This document shows positions 6,973 through 14,876 of a stretch of 18,982 bases of DNA, piece after piece. Under the pieces are notes generated by a model. It had not been told where the DNA came from. It saw nothing but the letters and a program-made list of their open reading frames with translations, and ran no database searches. Position numbers and translations under genes: made by a program. How positions within the stretch are numbered: the first letter of the stretch is position 1; each line of letters opens with the position of its first letter. The stretch is taken from NCBI GenBank assembly GCA_021811205.1, contig JAJZPK010000026.1, forward strand, positions 1 to 18,982, given 5' to 3'. The DNA is from Pseudomonadota bacterium (lineage in GTDB: Bacteria; Pseudomonadota; Gammaproteobacteria; Burkholderiales; JABEVD01).

Positions 6973-9900
6973 GGAACCCCTGTTTTCAGAAAAGCTTCGA
7001 ATTCATCGGGCGGAAGCGGTTTGGAAAAAAGATAGCCCTGGGCGAAATCGCATCCCGCCTCCTGCAGCAGACGCTTCTGCTCAAGCGTCTCCACTCCCTC
7101 GGCAACGACCTTCAGGTCGAGCTTGTGCGCCATGACGATGATCGCCTCGGTCAGCGCCATGTCGCTCGGATCGGTCGCAAGATCACGGATGAAGGACTGG
7201 TCTATTTTCAGAAAATCGATGTCGAATTTCTTGAGATAGGACAGTGCGGAGTACCCGATCCCGAAATCGTCGATTGCAACCCCTATTCCCGCATCCCTGA
7301 AATGGATCAGCTTGTCGGTGACGCCTGAATCGGCATTGAGCAGCAGGCCTTCGGTGATCTCGATGACGATGTTCTGCCCGGAAATGCCGAGCGACCTCAG
7401 ATGATCCAGCCAGGCCTCTATGGTATTTGATTCGTTCTGGAACTGCACCGGCGATTCGTTCACGCTGATCTGGAAATTGCCGCCGCAAAGCGCTGTCCAG
7501 CGGCTCGCCCAGCGCGCCGCTTCCCTGAAAACCCAGTCTCCGATATCGATGATCAGCCCGGTCTCCTCGGCAAGGGGTATGAACTCCATGGGGCTGACCA
7601 TTCCCCTGTCGGGGTGATGCCAGCGCAGCAGCGCCTCGGCCTTTCTGGCCAATCCTGTGGAAAGGTCGACAATGGGCTGAAAATGGAGTTCGAACTGGTT
7701 CGAGCCCAGCGCACCGCGCAGGTCGTTGAGCAGCCTCACTCTCGACTGCGCTTTTTCCTGCAGCGTTCGGGTGAAATAGGAGAACCGGTTTCGCCCGGAG
7801 TCCTTGGCGACATACATGGCCTGATCGGCATTCCTCAGAAGCTGTTCGACGTCGCGCGCATCGTTCGGATAGAAGGTGATGCCTATGCTTGCGGAAACGT
7901 AGGCCATTTCGCTTTCGAGCTTGAACGGCTCGGCAAGAGAAGAGATGATGTGCTGGGCGATCTTCTCGACATGGTCCGTGTCGGCAAGCTCGGACAGGAT
8001 GACGGTGAACTCGTCCCCCCCCAGACGCGAGACCGTGTCCGATTCGCGCACGCAGGCCACGATGCGCCTTGCCGCCTCGACGAGCAGGATGTCGCCCTTC
8101 TGATGCCCAAGCGTATCGTTGACTTCCTTGAAGCGGTCGAGGTCGATGAAAAGCAGCGCAAGCGGCAACCCGCTCCTGTTGGATTTCTTGATTTCCTGCT
8201 CGAGCCTGTCGTAAAACATCCGCCTGTTGGGGAGCTCAGTGAGGAGATCGAAATTGGCCTGACGCCAGATCAGTTCATCGCTTCTCACCTTGTCCGTGAT
8301 GTCCGAGAAAAGCGCGACATGCCGATGCAGCTTCCCTTCACGATCATGGATGGTATTGATGGTCAGCCATTCAGGGAAGATTTCGCCGTTCTTTTTCCTG
8401 TTCCATATTTCGCCCTGCCACATTCCAGAAGTCTCGATCTCCTCCCACATGATCGTATAGAAGTCGCTGTCGTGCTTGCCCGAACTCAGCAGTTTCGGAT
8501 TCTTTCCCAGCACCTCGTCCTGGCTGTAACCCGTGATGTGCGTGAATGCAGGATTGACGGCGATGATGCGGTTCAGCTCGTCCGTGACCATGGTCGCTTC
8601 TCCAGTATGGGAATACACCATGGAGGCGAGCTGAAGTTCGTCCTCGATGCGCTTGCGCTCGATGGCAATACCGACGAGGCTGGCCATGCTTTCGATGAGC
8701 GCAAGGTCATTTTCCTCCGGCGAACTGGACGTCTTCTTGTACACGGCAAATGTGCCGAGCACCTTTCCGGACGAACCGAAAATCGGCTCGGACCAGCATG
8801 AGGCGAGGCTCGCCATGGCTGCGAGTTCCTTGTAGTTTTTCCAGTAGGGATGGCTCGCGATATCCTCGACAACGACCCGTCGACCAAGATAAGCGGCCGT
8901 GCCGCAGGAGCCGACTTCCGGCCCGATCTCGACCCCATGAATGGCTTCGCTGTAGAAAGCAGGCAGACTGGGTGCAGCCCCTTTCAGAAGATGCTTTCCT
9001 TCCTCGTCCAGAAGCAAGATGGTGCAAATCATGGAAGGGTTTTCATCCTCGACACCCTGCACGACATATTCCATGATCTCGGCAAGCTGCCTCCCCTTTG
9101 CGAGCATTTCAAGCGCCCGGTTTCTCAGCTTCTCCCTGCTTTCCGCATGCTTTCTCCTGCTGACGTCCTCGACGATCGCCACGGTATAGTCGAGCGATCC
9201 ATCGGACTTCCTCACCGCCCTGATCGCCAGGTGCGCATACAGCAGCGAACCGTCCTTTCGGATGAATCGCTTGTCGTATACGTATTCATCGATTTCGCCG
9301 CTCATTACCCTGCTGAAAAGCGACTCGTTCTCGGCCAGATCATCCTTGTACGTGAGTTCTGCCCATGTCATGCCGGCCAACTCCTGCCTGGAATAGCCGA
9401 GCATGTCACAAAGCGCATCGTTGACTTCGAGCCAGCCCTTCTCAGGGCTCGTCGCAGCCATGCCCACCATGGCGCGTTCGAAATAGGCCCTGAAATGGCG
9501 CTCGCTGGCTGCCAGTTTTTCCCCTGAGCGCGCCCTTTCGCGTTCTCTGTCGAAACTGTCCAGAGCAAAGGAAATGTCCCTCGCCATCTCGTCGAGCAGC
9601 TCGACCATTTCCGTGTCGAATGCGCCGGCACTTTCGTGATAGACCCCTAATAGAGCGAATGGCTGCCCTCCCCTCTGAATAGGAAAGCTCCCGCTGGAAT
9701 TCCAGCCAAAACGGGCTGCTCGTTCCCACCAGGGTCTGGTCGTCTCATCATGGAGATAATCGTTGATGATTACGCTCCTGTTTTCCCTGAAGGAGGTTCC
9801 ACCTGGCCCCCTCCCCTCTGGAACCATTGCGTCAACCGAAATCAAAATGCCATCGAGATATTCCTTGCCGCTCCCATATATCGTGACAGGGCGAAGCATG

Positions 9901-11231
9901 CCTTCTTCTGGAACAAGCTTGCTGATCACGGCAAGTTTCATCCCGCCGAAATCGACAGCCATCCTGCACACGAGCGGGAAAAGCTCCGCTTCCTCGTCCA
10001 TGCGCACGATGGCCTGATTGACTTCGCTGAGCGCCTTGTAAAGCTTGGTGAGCCGTTCGATCCTGGCCTCGGCGCTTTTCCTGTCCGTGATATCGATGAT
10101 GCTGGCGCGAATCAGCTTGCGGTCCATCGAGGGCAGCCTGACGAGGCGCATCTCGCACGGAACGAGCCTGCCCTGGAAATTCCTCACGACACGCTCGAAT
10201 ACCACTTCCTGTCCGGAGAGCGCGAGCGCCTTGTGCGCATTGATGGTTTCCTGAACGGGATATCCGTCCGGCTGATCGGGAGGGTAGAATTCGAACGGGG
10301 AATGCTTCAGCAATTCCTCCTTGCTGCAGCCGTAAAGACGCGCTGCGTTGGCATTTGCATCGACGAAGCGGTCGAGATCGACATCGAGCACGGTGATCGC
10401 CTCGGGCGCCATTTCCACGAGGACGCGGTTTCTTTCCTCGGAAATCCTGAGCTCGGAGATGTCGCGCACCAATGCGCAATTGTATTCTTTCCCTCCGTAT
10501 TCGAAATAGTTGGCCACCACCTCGATCGGGAAAATCGTGCCATCGCGGCGCTGCTGTTGAGATTCGACACGGACGACTTTGTTGCGCTTCAGTTCCTGCC
10601 AGTGCACACCCCATCCTTGCTCGAAAGGAAAACTGGGATCGATGTCGCCTACAGTCAACCTGCACAGTTCTTCCTTCGAGTAGCCGAGCTTCTGGCAGGC
10701 TGTTTCGTTCGCATCCAGAATGCGCCCGTCGCTTCCTATCCAGAGAATCTCCTCTCCTGCATGATCGAGCCCGAATTGCTGGAAACGGATGCCTTCCTCG
10801 AGACGCCTGCGGTCGGTGATGTCGTAAAGGACAGCAAGGTGCATGTCCGCGAATCTGTCCCCGAGAAAAGCCGGGCTCACCAGGAATGTCCGCGTCTCGC
10901 CGCTCTTGCAGACGATGTCGACTTCCATGGAGGGAAAAGGCTGCCCCGATTTTGCCGAATCTTCCAGATTCCTTTGCCATTTCCCGCTTACCTCCTGCCG
11001 GTAGGCAGGATCGGGATAGGCAAGCTGCCACCAGCTCTCTAGGTCCGGAATGTCGGAGAGGGTATAGCCAACTGACCGGATGAATGCCTTGTTCAAATAG
11101 GCGATTCTCCCCATCTTGTCGTTCAGTGCAAGAGGGATGGGGGTAGCTTCGATGATGGCCCGGAAGATCGCCTCGCTATTCGACGATTCCTGGAGCGCTT
11201 CACGGATGTCGGTCATTTGATTTATCTGCAC
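6969..11231 (-). CDS. Multi-sensor c-di-GMP protein: five PAS and two GAF domains with GGDEF and EAL
   Basis: This 1,420-residue protein likely makes and/or breaks down cyclic di-GMP in response to internal signals. Approximate domains: PAS 19-145, PAS 150-270, PAS 272-393, GAF 395-570, PAS 575-705, GAF 708-870, PAS 872-992, GGDEF 998-1158, EAL 1170-1415. The cyclase motif GGDEF (1071-1075) is intact, with an inhibitory-site RxxD (R1062, D1065) five residues before it. The EAL side keeps E1199 (EALLRW), N1258, E1294, D1321-D1322, K1342, E1378 and Q1398, so both activities look possible. There is no membrane segment or signal peptide, so it should be cytosolic. The chosen start is GTG at 11231 after GGGGA; an ATG at 11216 is an equally possible start. 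Its stop overlaps the ispD start (ATGA). Confidence 0.93.
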   Translation of the reverse strand: MQINQMTDIREALQESSNSEAIFRAIIEATPIPLALNDKMGRIAYLNKAFIRSVGYTLSDIPDLESWWQLAYPDPAYRQEVSGKWQRNLEDSAKSGQPFPSMEVDIVCKSGETRTFLVSPAFLGDRFADMHLAVLYDITDRRRLEEGIRFQQFGLDHAGEEILWIGSDGRILDANETACQKLGYSKEELCRLTVGDIDPSFPFEQGWGVHWQELKRNKVVRVESQQQRRDGTIFPIEVVANYFEYGGKEYNCALVRDISELRISEERNRVLVEMAPEAITVLDVDLDRFVDANANAARLYGCSKEELLKHSPFEFYPPDQPDGYPVQETINAHKALALSGQEVVFERVVRNFQGRLVPCEMRLVRLPSMDRKLIRASIIDITDRKSAEARIERLTKLYKALSEVNQAIVRMDEEAELFPLVCRMAVDFGGMKLAVISKLVPEEGMLRPVTIYGSGKEYLDGILISVDAMVPEGRGPGGTSFRENRSVIINDYLHDETTRPWWERAARFGWNSSGSFPIQRGGQPFALLGVYHESAGAFDTEMVELLDEMARDISFALDSFDRERERARSGEKLAASERHFRAYFERAMVGMAATSPEKGWLEVNDALCDMLGYSRQELAGMTWAELTYKDDLAENESLFSRVMSGEIDEYVYDKRFIRKDGSLLYAHLAIRAVRKSDGSLDYTVAIVEDVSRRKHAESREKLRNRALEMLAKGRQLAEIMEYVVQGVEDENPSMICTILLLDEEGKHLLKGAAPSLPAFYSEAIHGVEIGPEVGSCGTAAYLGRRVVVEDIASHPYWKNYKELAAMASLASCWSEPIFGSSGKVLGTFAVYKKTSSSPEENDLALIESMASLVGIAIERKRIEDELQLASMVYSHTGEATMVTDELNRIIAVNPAFTHITGYSQDEVLGKNPKLLSSGKHDSDFYTIMWEEIETSGMWQGEIWNRKKNGEIFPEWLTINTIHDREGKLHRHVALFSDITDKVRSDELIWRQANFDLLTELPNRRMFYDRLEQEIKKSNRSGLPLALLFIDLDRFKEVNDTLGHQKGDILLVEAARRIVACVRESDTVSRLGGDEFTVILSELADTDHVEKIAQHIISSLAEPFKLESEMAYVSASIGITFYPNDARDVEQLLRNADQAMYVAKDSGRNRFSYFTRTLQEKAQSRVRLLNDLRGALGSNQFELHFQPIVDLSTGLARKAEALLRWHHPDRGMVSPMEFIPLAEETGLIIDIGDWVFREAARWASRWTALCGGNFQISVNESPVQFQNESNTIEAWLDHLRSLGISGQNIVIEITEGLLLNADSGVTDKLIHFRDAGIGVAIDDFGIGYSALSYLKKFDIDFLKIDQSFIRDLATDPSDMALTEAIIVMAHKLDLKVVAEGVETLEQKRLLQEAGCDFAQGYLFSKPLPPDEFEAFLKTGVP

Positions 11232-11242
11232 TCAATCCCCAT

Positions 11243-11270
11243 ATCATACTTCAGTTCGCAATGGTGTAAA
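11243..11270 (-). promoter_or_regulatory. Probable sigma70 promoter for the sensor gene
   Basis: On the minus strand TTTACA (11270-11265, 5 of 6 consensus bases) and TATGAT (11248-11243, 5 of 6) are 16 bases apart. Transcription would begin near 11236, almost at the GTG start (11231) and about 20 bases before the alternative ATG (11216). This is the best promoter match seen for the sensor-ispD-ispF-thpR unit. No convincing promoter for the divergent MEMO1-like gene was found in the same 103-base gap. Confidence 0.5.
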
Positions 11271-11334
11271 ACCGGATTGCGATTGAATTTATTCCAAAAA
11301 ATGCTGTCGAATCTTGAAACCATTGAGGAATCCT

Positions 11335-12108
11335 ATGCAACCAATCAGACCTGCAGCCTGCGCCGGTTCGTTCTATCCTTCGAGCAGAATGGATCTCGAA
11401 TCGGCAGTCGATGCATTATTCACGGAAGATCATGGCAATCCGCTCGCCATGATCGTGCCGCACGCCGGCTACATTTATTCCGGCCCGGTTGCCGGAGCCG
11501 CCTATTCGAAGCTGAAAGGACGCGAATTCGACAAGGTAGTGCTCCTTGGGCCCGCCCATCGCCTCTGGTTCAGAGGAATCGCATTGCCTTCGGCAACCCA
11601 CTTCGAAACGCCGCTCGGATGCGTCCCTCTGGACCCCGTCTGCAAGGAACTTGCGCAACGGGAAGGCTTCATCGAAAGCACGGAAGCGCACCGGCTCGAG
11701 CATGCGCTCGAAGTTCAGCTCCCCTTTCTGCAGCGCATCCTCGGAAATTTCACCCTGATCCCGCTCCTGGTGGGCGATGCGGATCCTGCTGCCGTATCAG
11801 ACGTCATCGACATGTATTTGGGTGAGCCGGGAACGCTCGTTCTGGTCAGCTCCGACCTTTCGCATTTCCATGATTACGGCGAGGCCGTCAGGATCGACAG
11901 GATCACTGCGGATGCGATCATGGCGCTCGATCCGGTCATCGATCATGAGCAGGCATGCGGCGCAACCCCCGTCAACGGCCTGCTGATTTCGGCCAAACGC
12001 AAGGGACTTGCGCCCCATCTCGTCGATCTCAAAAACTCGGGGGACACGGCAGGAGACAAAAGGCGCGTGGTAGGCTACGCCTCCTTCACATTCGGAGAGG
12101 CATCTTGA
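11335..12108 (+). CDS. AmmeMemoRadiSam system protein B (MEMO1-like)
   Basis: The protein belongs to the MEMO1 family, which has the fold of class III extradiol dioxygenases (LigB type). Human MEMO1 binds metal through H49, H81 and C244. Equivalent residues are seen here: H43 in VPHAGYIYSG, H75 in LGPAHRLWF (the same 32-residue spacing) and C208 in QACGATPVNG, plus SSDLSHF (D164, H167). Length 257 is normal for bacterial members. The ATG at 11335 is preferred over one at 11314 because GAGGA (11325-11329) precedes it at good distance and MQPIRPAACAGSFYP is the usual start. It is the first gene of a tightly packed operon with the AMMECR1-like and radical SAM genes. The reaction is unknown. Confidence 0.93.
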   Translation: MQPIRPAACAGSFYPSSRMDLESAVDALFTEDHGNPLAMIVPHAGYIYSGPVAGAAYSKLKGREFDKVVLLGPAHRLWFRGIALPSATHFETPLGCVPLDPVCKELAQREGFIESTEAHRLEHALEVQLPFLQRILGNFTLIPLLVGDADPAAVSDVIDMYLGEPGTLVLVSSDLSHFHDYGEAVRIDRITADAIMALDPVIDHEQACGATPVNGLLISAKRKGLAPHLVDLKNSGDTAGDKRRVVGYASFTFGEAS

Positions 12109-12638
12109 ACGGCGAATCCCTTTTGAAGATTGCGCGCGCATCGATTTCAAATCGTCTGCGCATCGAATATCCCGAGCCCGACCTGCCTGCCGAATTCGAA
12201 GTGTGGGGCGCGACATTCGTCACGCTCACCATGGAAGGGGGGCTCAGGGGATGCATAGGCACGCTGGACGCGCATCGCCCCATTCATGTCGATGCACGGG
12301 AAAACGCCCTCGCAGCGGCCTTTTCCGACCCGAGATTCATGCCGATCTCCATTGCCGAATGGCCTTCGGTGAAGATCGAAGTTTCACTCCTTTCGGAACC
12401 CGTTCAGTTGCTTTTTTCTGACGAAGAAGAGGCCCTTTCCAGCCTCTCTCCCGGAAGTGACGGCGTCATTTTCGAATGTCGGGGAAGGCGCAGCACCTTC
12501 CTTCCACAGGTCTGGGAAAGCCTGCCTGAGGCTTCCGAATTTCTCGCCCATTTGAAGCGCAAGGCTGGCTTGCCCGCAGGCTTCTGGTCCGATGAGGTGA
12601 AACTTTTCAGGTACGGAGTCGACAAATGGAAGGAATAG
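12105..12638 (+). CDS. AmmeMemoRadiSam system protein A (AMMECR1-like)
   Basis: The family is named after the human AMMECR1 gene; its biochemical role in bacteria is not established. The 177-residue protein shows the family signature GGLRGCIGTLDA and the later segments SLLSEP, FLPQVWESLPE and FLAHLKRKAGLP. No ATG fits: the reading frame enters from inside the MEMO1-like gene, and the best start is a TTG at 12105 whose last two bases begin the upstream TGA stop (TTGA overlap), with GAGAGG four bases before it. The 3' end overlaps the radical SAM gene by 13 bases. Such spacing strongly suggests that the three proteins are made together and probably act together. Confidence 0.92.
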   Translation: MNGESLLKIARASISNRLRIEYPEPDLPAEFEVWGATFVTLTMEGGLRGCIGTLDAHRPIHVDARENALAAAFSDPRFMPISIAEWPSVKIEVSLLSEPVQLLFSDEEEALSSLSPGSDGVIFECRGRRSTFLPQVWESLPEASEFLAHLKRKAGLPAGFWSDEVKLFRYGVDKWKE

Positions 12639-13693
12639 CCCGCTATTGGCACAAAATCGAAGACGGCCGCATCCAGTGCGACCTTTGTCCGCGCGATTGC
12701 AAGCTGCGCGAAGGTCAGCGCGGCGCCTGTTTCGTCAGGCAGAATCAGGACGGCAGGATGATCCTCACCACCTATGGCCGGTCTTCCGGGTTCTGCATCG
12801 ACCCCATCGAAAAGAAGCCCCTCAACCATTTCCATCCAGGATCGAGCGTGCTCTCATTCGGCACGGCAGGATGCAATCTCGCCTGCAAGTTCTGCCAGAA
12901 CTGGGACATCAGCAAGTCCTCAAGCATGGACCGCCTGATGGATCAGGCCTCCCCTGAAGCGATCGCCATCGCGGCAAAGCAATCCGGCTGCAAAAGCGTT
13001 GCCTTCACCTACAACGACCCGGTCATATTCGCCGAATATGCGATGGACGTCGCAGACGCCTGCCACGAGCACGGCATCAAGACTGTCGCAGTGACTGCGG
13101 GCTACATGCATGACGAGGCGAGACGGGATTTCTATTCGAAAATGGACGCCGCCAACGTCGACCTCAAGGCCTTCACGGATGAATTCTATTTCAAGCTGAC
13201 CGGCGCGCATCTTCAGCCCGTGCTGGATACGCTTATCCATCTCAAACGCGAAACCGATGTCTGGTTCGAGATCACCACGCTCCTGATCCCGGGCATGAAC
13301 GATTCGACCGAGGAGCTCACGGCCATGTGCGCATGGATCATGGACAATCTGGGAGCGGAAATCCCGATCCATTTCACCGCATTCCATCCCGAGTACAAAC
13401 TCCAGGACATACCCACGACGCCTCACGAGACGCTCGAGAAGGCGCTCAGGATCGCGAAGGATGTCGGCCTGAAATACGTCTATACTGGAAACGTCCACGA
13501 CAGGACGGGCGGAACCACTTCCTGTCCCTCCTGCAGGACAAGCCTCATCGTGCGCGACTGGCATGAACTCGTCGAATACCGGACGACGGATGACGGGAAA
13601 TGCCCGGATTGCGGAACGAGGCTCGCCGGCAGGTTCGACAAGGCGCCTGGCGGATTTGGCAGAAAGCGGATTCCGATCAGGATAGGTGGATGA
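12626..13693 (+). CDS. AmmeMemoRadiSam system radical SAM enzyme
   Basis: This is a 355-residue radical SAM protein of the type that accompanies MEMO1- and AMMECR1-like proteins. The 4Fe-4S motif CNLACKFC supplies C83, C87 and C90 and is followed by QNWDISK, as in activating-enzyme-like members. There is also a cysteine-rich N-terminus (C18, C21, C25, C35), which may hold a second metal site, and a C-terminal pair CPSC...CPDC that looks like a zinc ribbon (near residues 299-302 and 327-330). The ATG at 12626 lies inside the end of the AMMECR1-like gene, with GGAG upstream. The substrate is unknown; older annotations call such proteins pyruvate formate-lyase activating enzymes, but no lyase gene is nearby. 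Confidence 0.95.
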   Translation: MEGIARYWHKIEDGRIQCDLCPRDCKLREGQRGACFVRQNQDGRMILTTYGRSSGFCIDPIEKKPLNHFHPGSSVLSFGTAGCNLACKFCQNWDISKSSSMDRLMDQASPEAIAIAAKQSGCKSVAFTYNDPVIFAEYAMDVADACHEHGIKTVAVTAGYMHDEARRDFYSKMDAANVDLKAFTDEFYFKLTGAHLQPVLDTLIHLKRETDVWFEITTLLIPGMNDSTEELTAMCAWIMDNLGAEIPIHFTAFHPEYKLQDIPTTPHETLEKALRIAKDVGLKYVYTGNVHDRTGGTTSCPSCRTSLIVRDWHELVEYRTTDDGKCPDCGTRLAGRFDKAPGGFGRKRIPIRIGG

Positions 13694-13694
13694 A

Positions 13695-14321
13695 ATGGAC
13701 GTTGTCGTCAATGCGCGAGATGCAGATCTGGAGGGTACGCTTGTCCTGCCTCATGGCGCGCAGAGCATCGTCCTGTTCGCCCATGGAAGCGGCAGCAGCC
13801 GGTTCAGTCCGCGCAACAATTACGTCGCAAAAGTTCTCAACGATGCAGGCATTGCGACCCTGCTCCTCGACCTGCTGACCCGAGAGGAAGATCTTGATTA
13901 CGACTTGCGTTTCGACATCATGCTGCTTGCCGAGCGGCTCCAGGACGCGACTGCCTGGCTGCAGCATGATGAACGGACGAAGGATCTGAAAATCGGTTAT
14001 TTCGGGGCAAGCACAGGCGCTGCAGCCGCGCTGAAGGCAGCGGCGAAGCTAGGAAAAGCCATCCATGCCGTCGTCAGCCGGGGCGGGCGTCCCGATCTGG
14101 CGAGCACTCAGGAACTCGGCAAGGTGTCATCCCCCACCCTCCTGGTCGTTGGCGGAAACGACGATGTCGTCATCGATCTCAACCGACGCGCTTTCACCTA
14201 TCTTGCCTGTGAAAAGGAAATGAAGATCATACCTGGTGCGACACATCTCTTCGAAGAACCAGGCAAACTGGAGCGGGTTGCGATCGAAGCGCGAAACTGG
14301 TTCAGTCGACATCTTGGCTGA
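13695..14321 (+). CDS. Alpha/beta hydrolase (dienelactone hydrolase-like)
   Basis: The 208-residue cytosolic protein has an alpha/beta hydrolase layout: an oxyanion segment AHGSGSSRFSPRN, the nucleophile elbow GASTG with S106, a probable acid D156 in GGNDDVV, and H184 in GATHLF. It resembles small hydrolases annotated as dienelactone hydrolase family; the natural substrate cannot be told from the sequence. The ATG at 13695 is one base past the radical SAM stop, with AGGTGG six bases upstream; a GTG at 13686 would overlap that stop. It therefore appears to be the fourth gene of the AmmeMemoRadiSam operon. Its end overlaps by 20 bases the convergent gene for a small membrane protein. Confidence 0.88.
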   Translation: MDVVVNARDADLEGTLVLPHGAQSIVLFAHGSGSSRFSPRNNYVAKVLNDAGIATLLLDLLTREEDLDYDLRFDIMLLAERLQDATAWLQHDERTKDLKIGYFGASTGAAAALKAAAKLGKAIHAVVSRGGRPDLASTQELGKVSSPTLLVVGGNDDVVIDLNRRAFTYLACEKEMKIIPGATHLFEEPGKLERVAIEARNWFSRHLG

Positions 14322-14787
14322 CCGATTCACCCTTCATCGCTCGCTCGTACTCATCCCAGGAAACCTCTCCGATATCGTAATGGGGGTCAAGCGCCTTTTC
14401 CTTAGCGGCAGCAAAAGCCGGACCTGCATGCGAAGCATCGGCGATTTTTTCAATCATGGGAAAACGCCAGAAAACTTGCACAAGACTCTTCCCGGTGAGC
14501 CGCTGTATCTGCTCGCGCAAGGTCTGTTCGATGATGTAGGAACTCCTGAATCTGACCTGGGGATCGACCTCGATCAGCGCAACCAGGCCCTTGCCATCGA
14601 TGATGACGCAATTCACCTTCGCCTCTACGTCGCTTTCCCTGAAGTAGGCCTTTGTGACGTCCTCGACGCGCTTCAGATCGCCCCCTTGACCAGGTTTCTT
14701 GCCGAGCAGTTTCGAACCGCCCAAATAGACGGCTGCTGCAATTGCTGCTGCTATGCCGATGAAGGTGAGGACAACATTGGTATCCAT
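14302..14787 (-). CDS. Unknown small protein with one N-terminal membrane helix
   Basis: I do not recognise this 161-residue protein. Residues about 5-23 form one hydrophobic helix (LTFIGIAAAIAAAVYLGG) followed by a basic GSKLLGKK stretch, so it is probably anchored in the inner membrane with its body in the cytosol. The body mixes predicted strands and helices (for example VNCVIIDGKGLVALIEVD and a QTLREQIQRLTGKSL helix) and ends in an acidic tail. It looks real because it is a clean frame facing mfd across an AT-rich promoter-like gap and its main competitors on the other strand have no family features. The ATG at 14787 lacks a clear Shine-Dalgarno sequence. It is the only gene on this strand between mfd and the sensor gene. 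Confidence 0.72.
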   Translation of the reverse strand: MDTNVVLTFIGIAAAIAAAVYLGGSKLLGKKPGQGGDLKRVEDVTKAYFRESDVEAKVNCVIIDGKGLVALIEVDPQVRFRSSYIIEQTLREQIQRLTGKSLVQVFWRFPMIEKIADASHAGPAFAAAKEKALDPHYDIGEVSWDEYERAMKGESVSQDVD

Positions 14788-14810
14788 ATCGGGTAACGCC
14801 AGAGTGCCGA

Positions 14811-14824
14811 AATATTTTATAATA
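14811..14824. promoter_or_regulatory. AT-rich promoter-like core between the unknown membrane protein gene and mfd
   Basis: Within the 89-base divergent gap, AATATTTTATAATA holds a perfect TATAAT on the plus strand (14818-14823) and TATAAA and TATTAT on the minus strand. The plus-strand element would start mfd transcription near 14830, about 47 bases before the ATG. Convincing -35 hexamers are absent on both strands. Confidence 0.4.
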
Positions 14825-14876
14825 AACCAATTTGCCCGCGGAATGACGCATTGCAGTCAAAATCCGCCTTGCAGCC

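Noticed and set aside
7614..8801. 395-codon open frame on the plus strand opposite the GGDEF/EAL part
   Set aside because: It is antisense to conserved catalytic domains and has no family features.
9832..11031. 399-codon open frame on the minus strand in another frame of the sensor gene
   Set aside because: It lies fully within the sensor coding region and its translation is arginine- and serine-rich, typical of a shifted frame.
9750..11042. 430-codon open frame on the plus strand opposite the sensor gene
   Set aside because: It is entirely antisense to the PAS domains of the sensor gene, has no recognisable domain, and reflects codon-position bias of the real gene.
12626..13693. Annotation as pyruvate formate-lyase activating enzyme
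   Set aside because: The radical SAM core resembles activases, but the MEMO1- and AMMECR1-like neighbours, the extra cysteine clusters and the lack of any glycyl-radical enzyme gene point to the AmmeMemoRadiSam subfamily.
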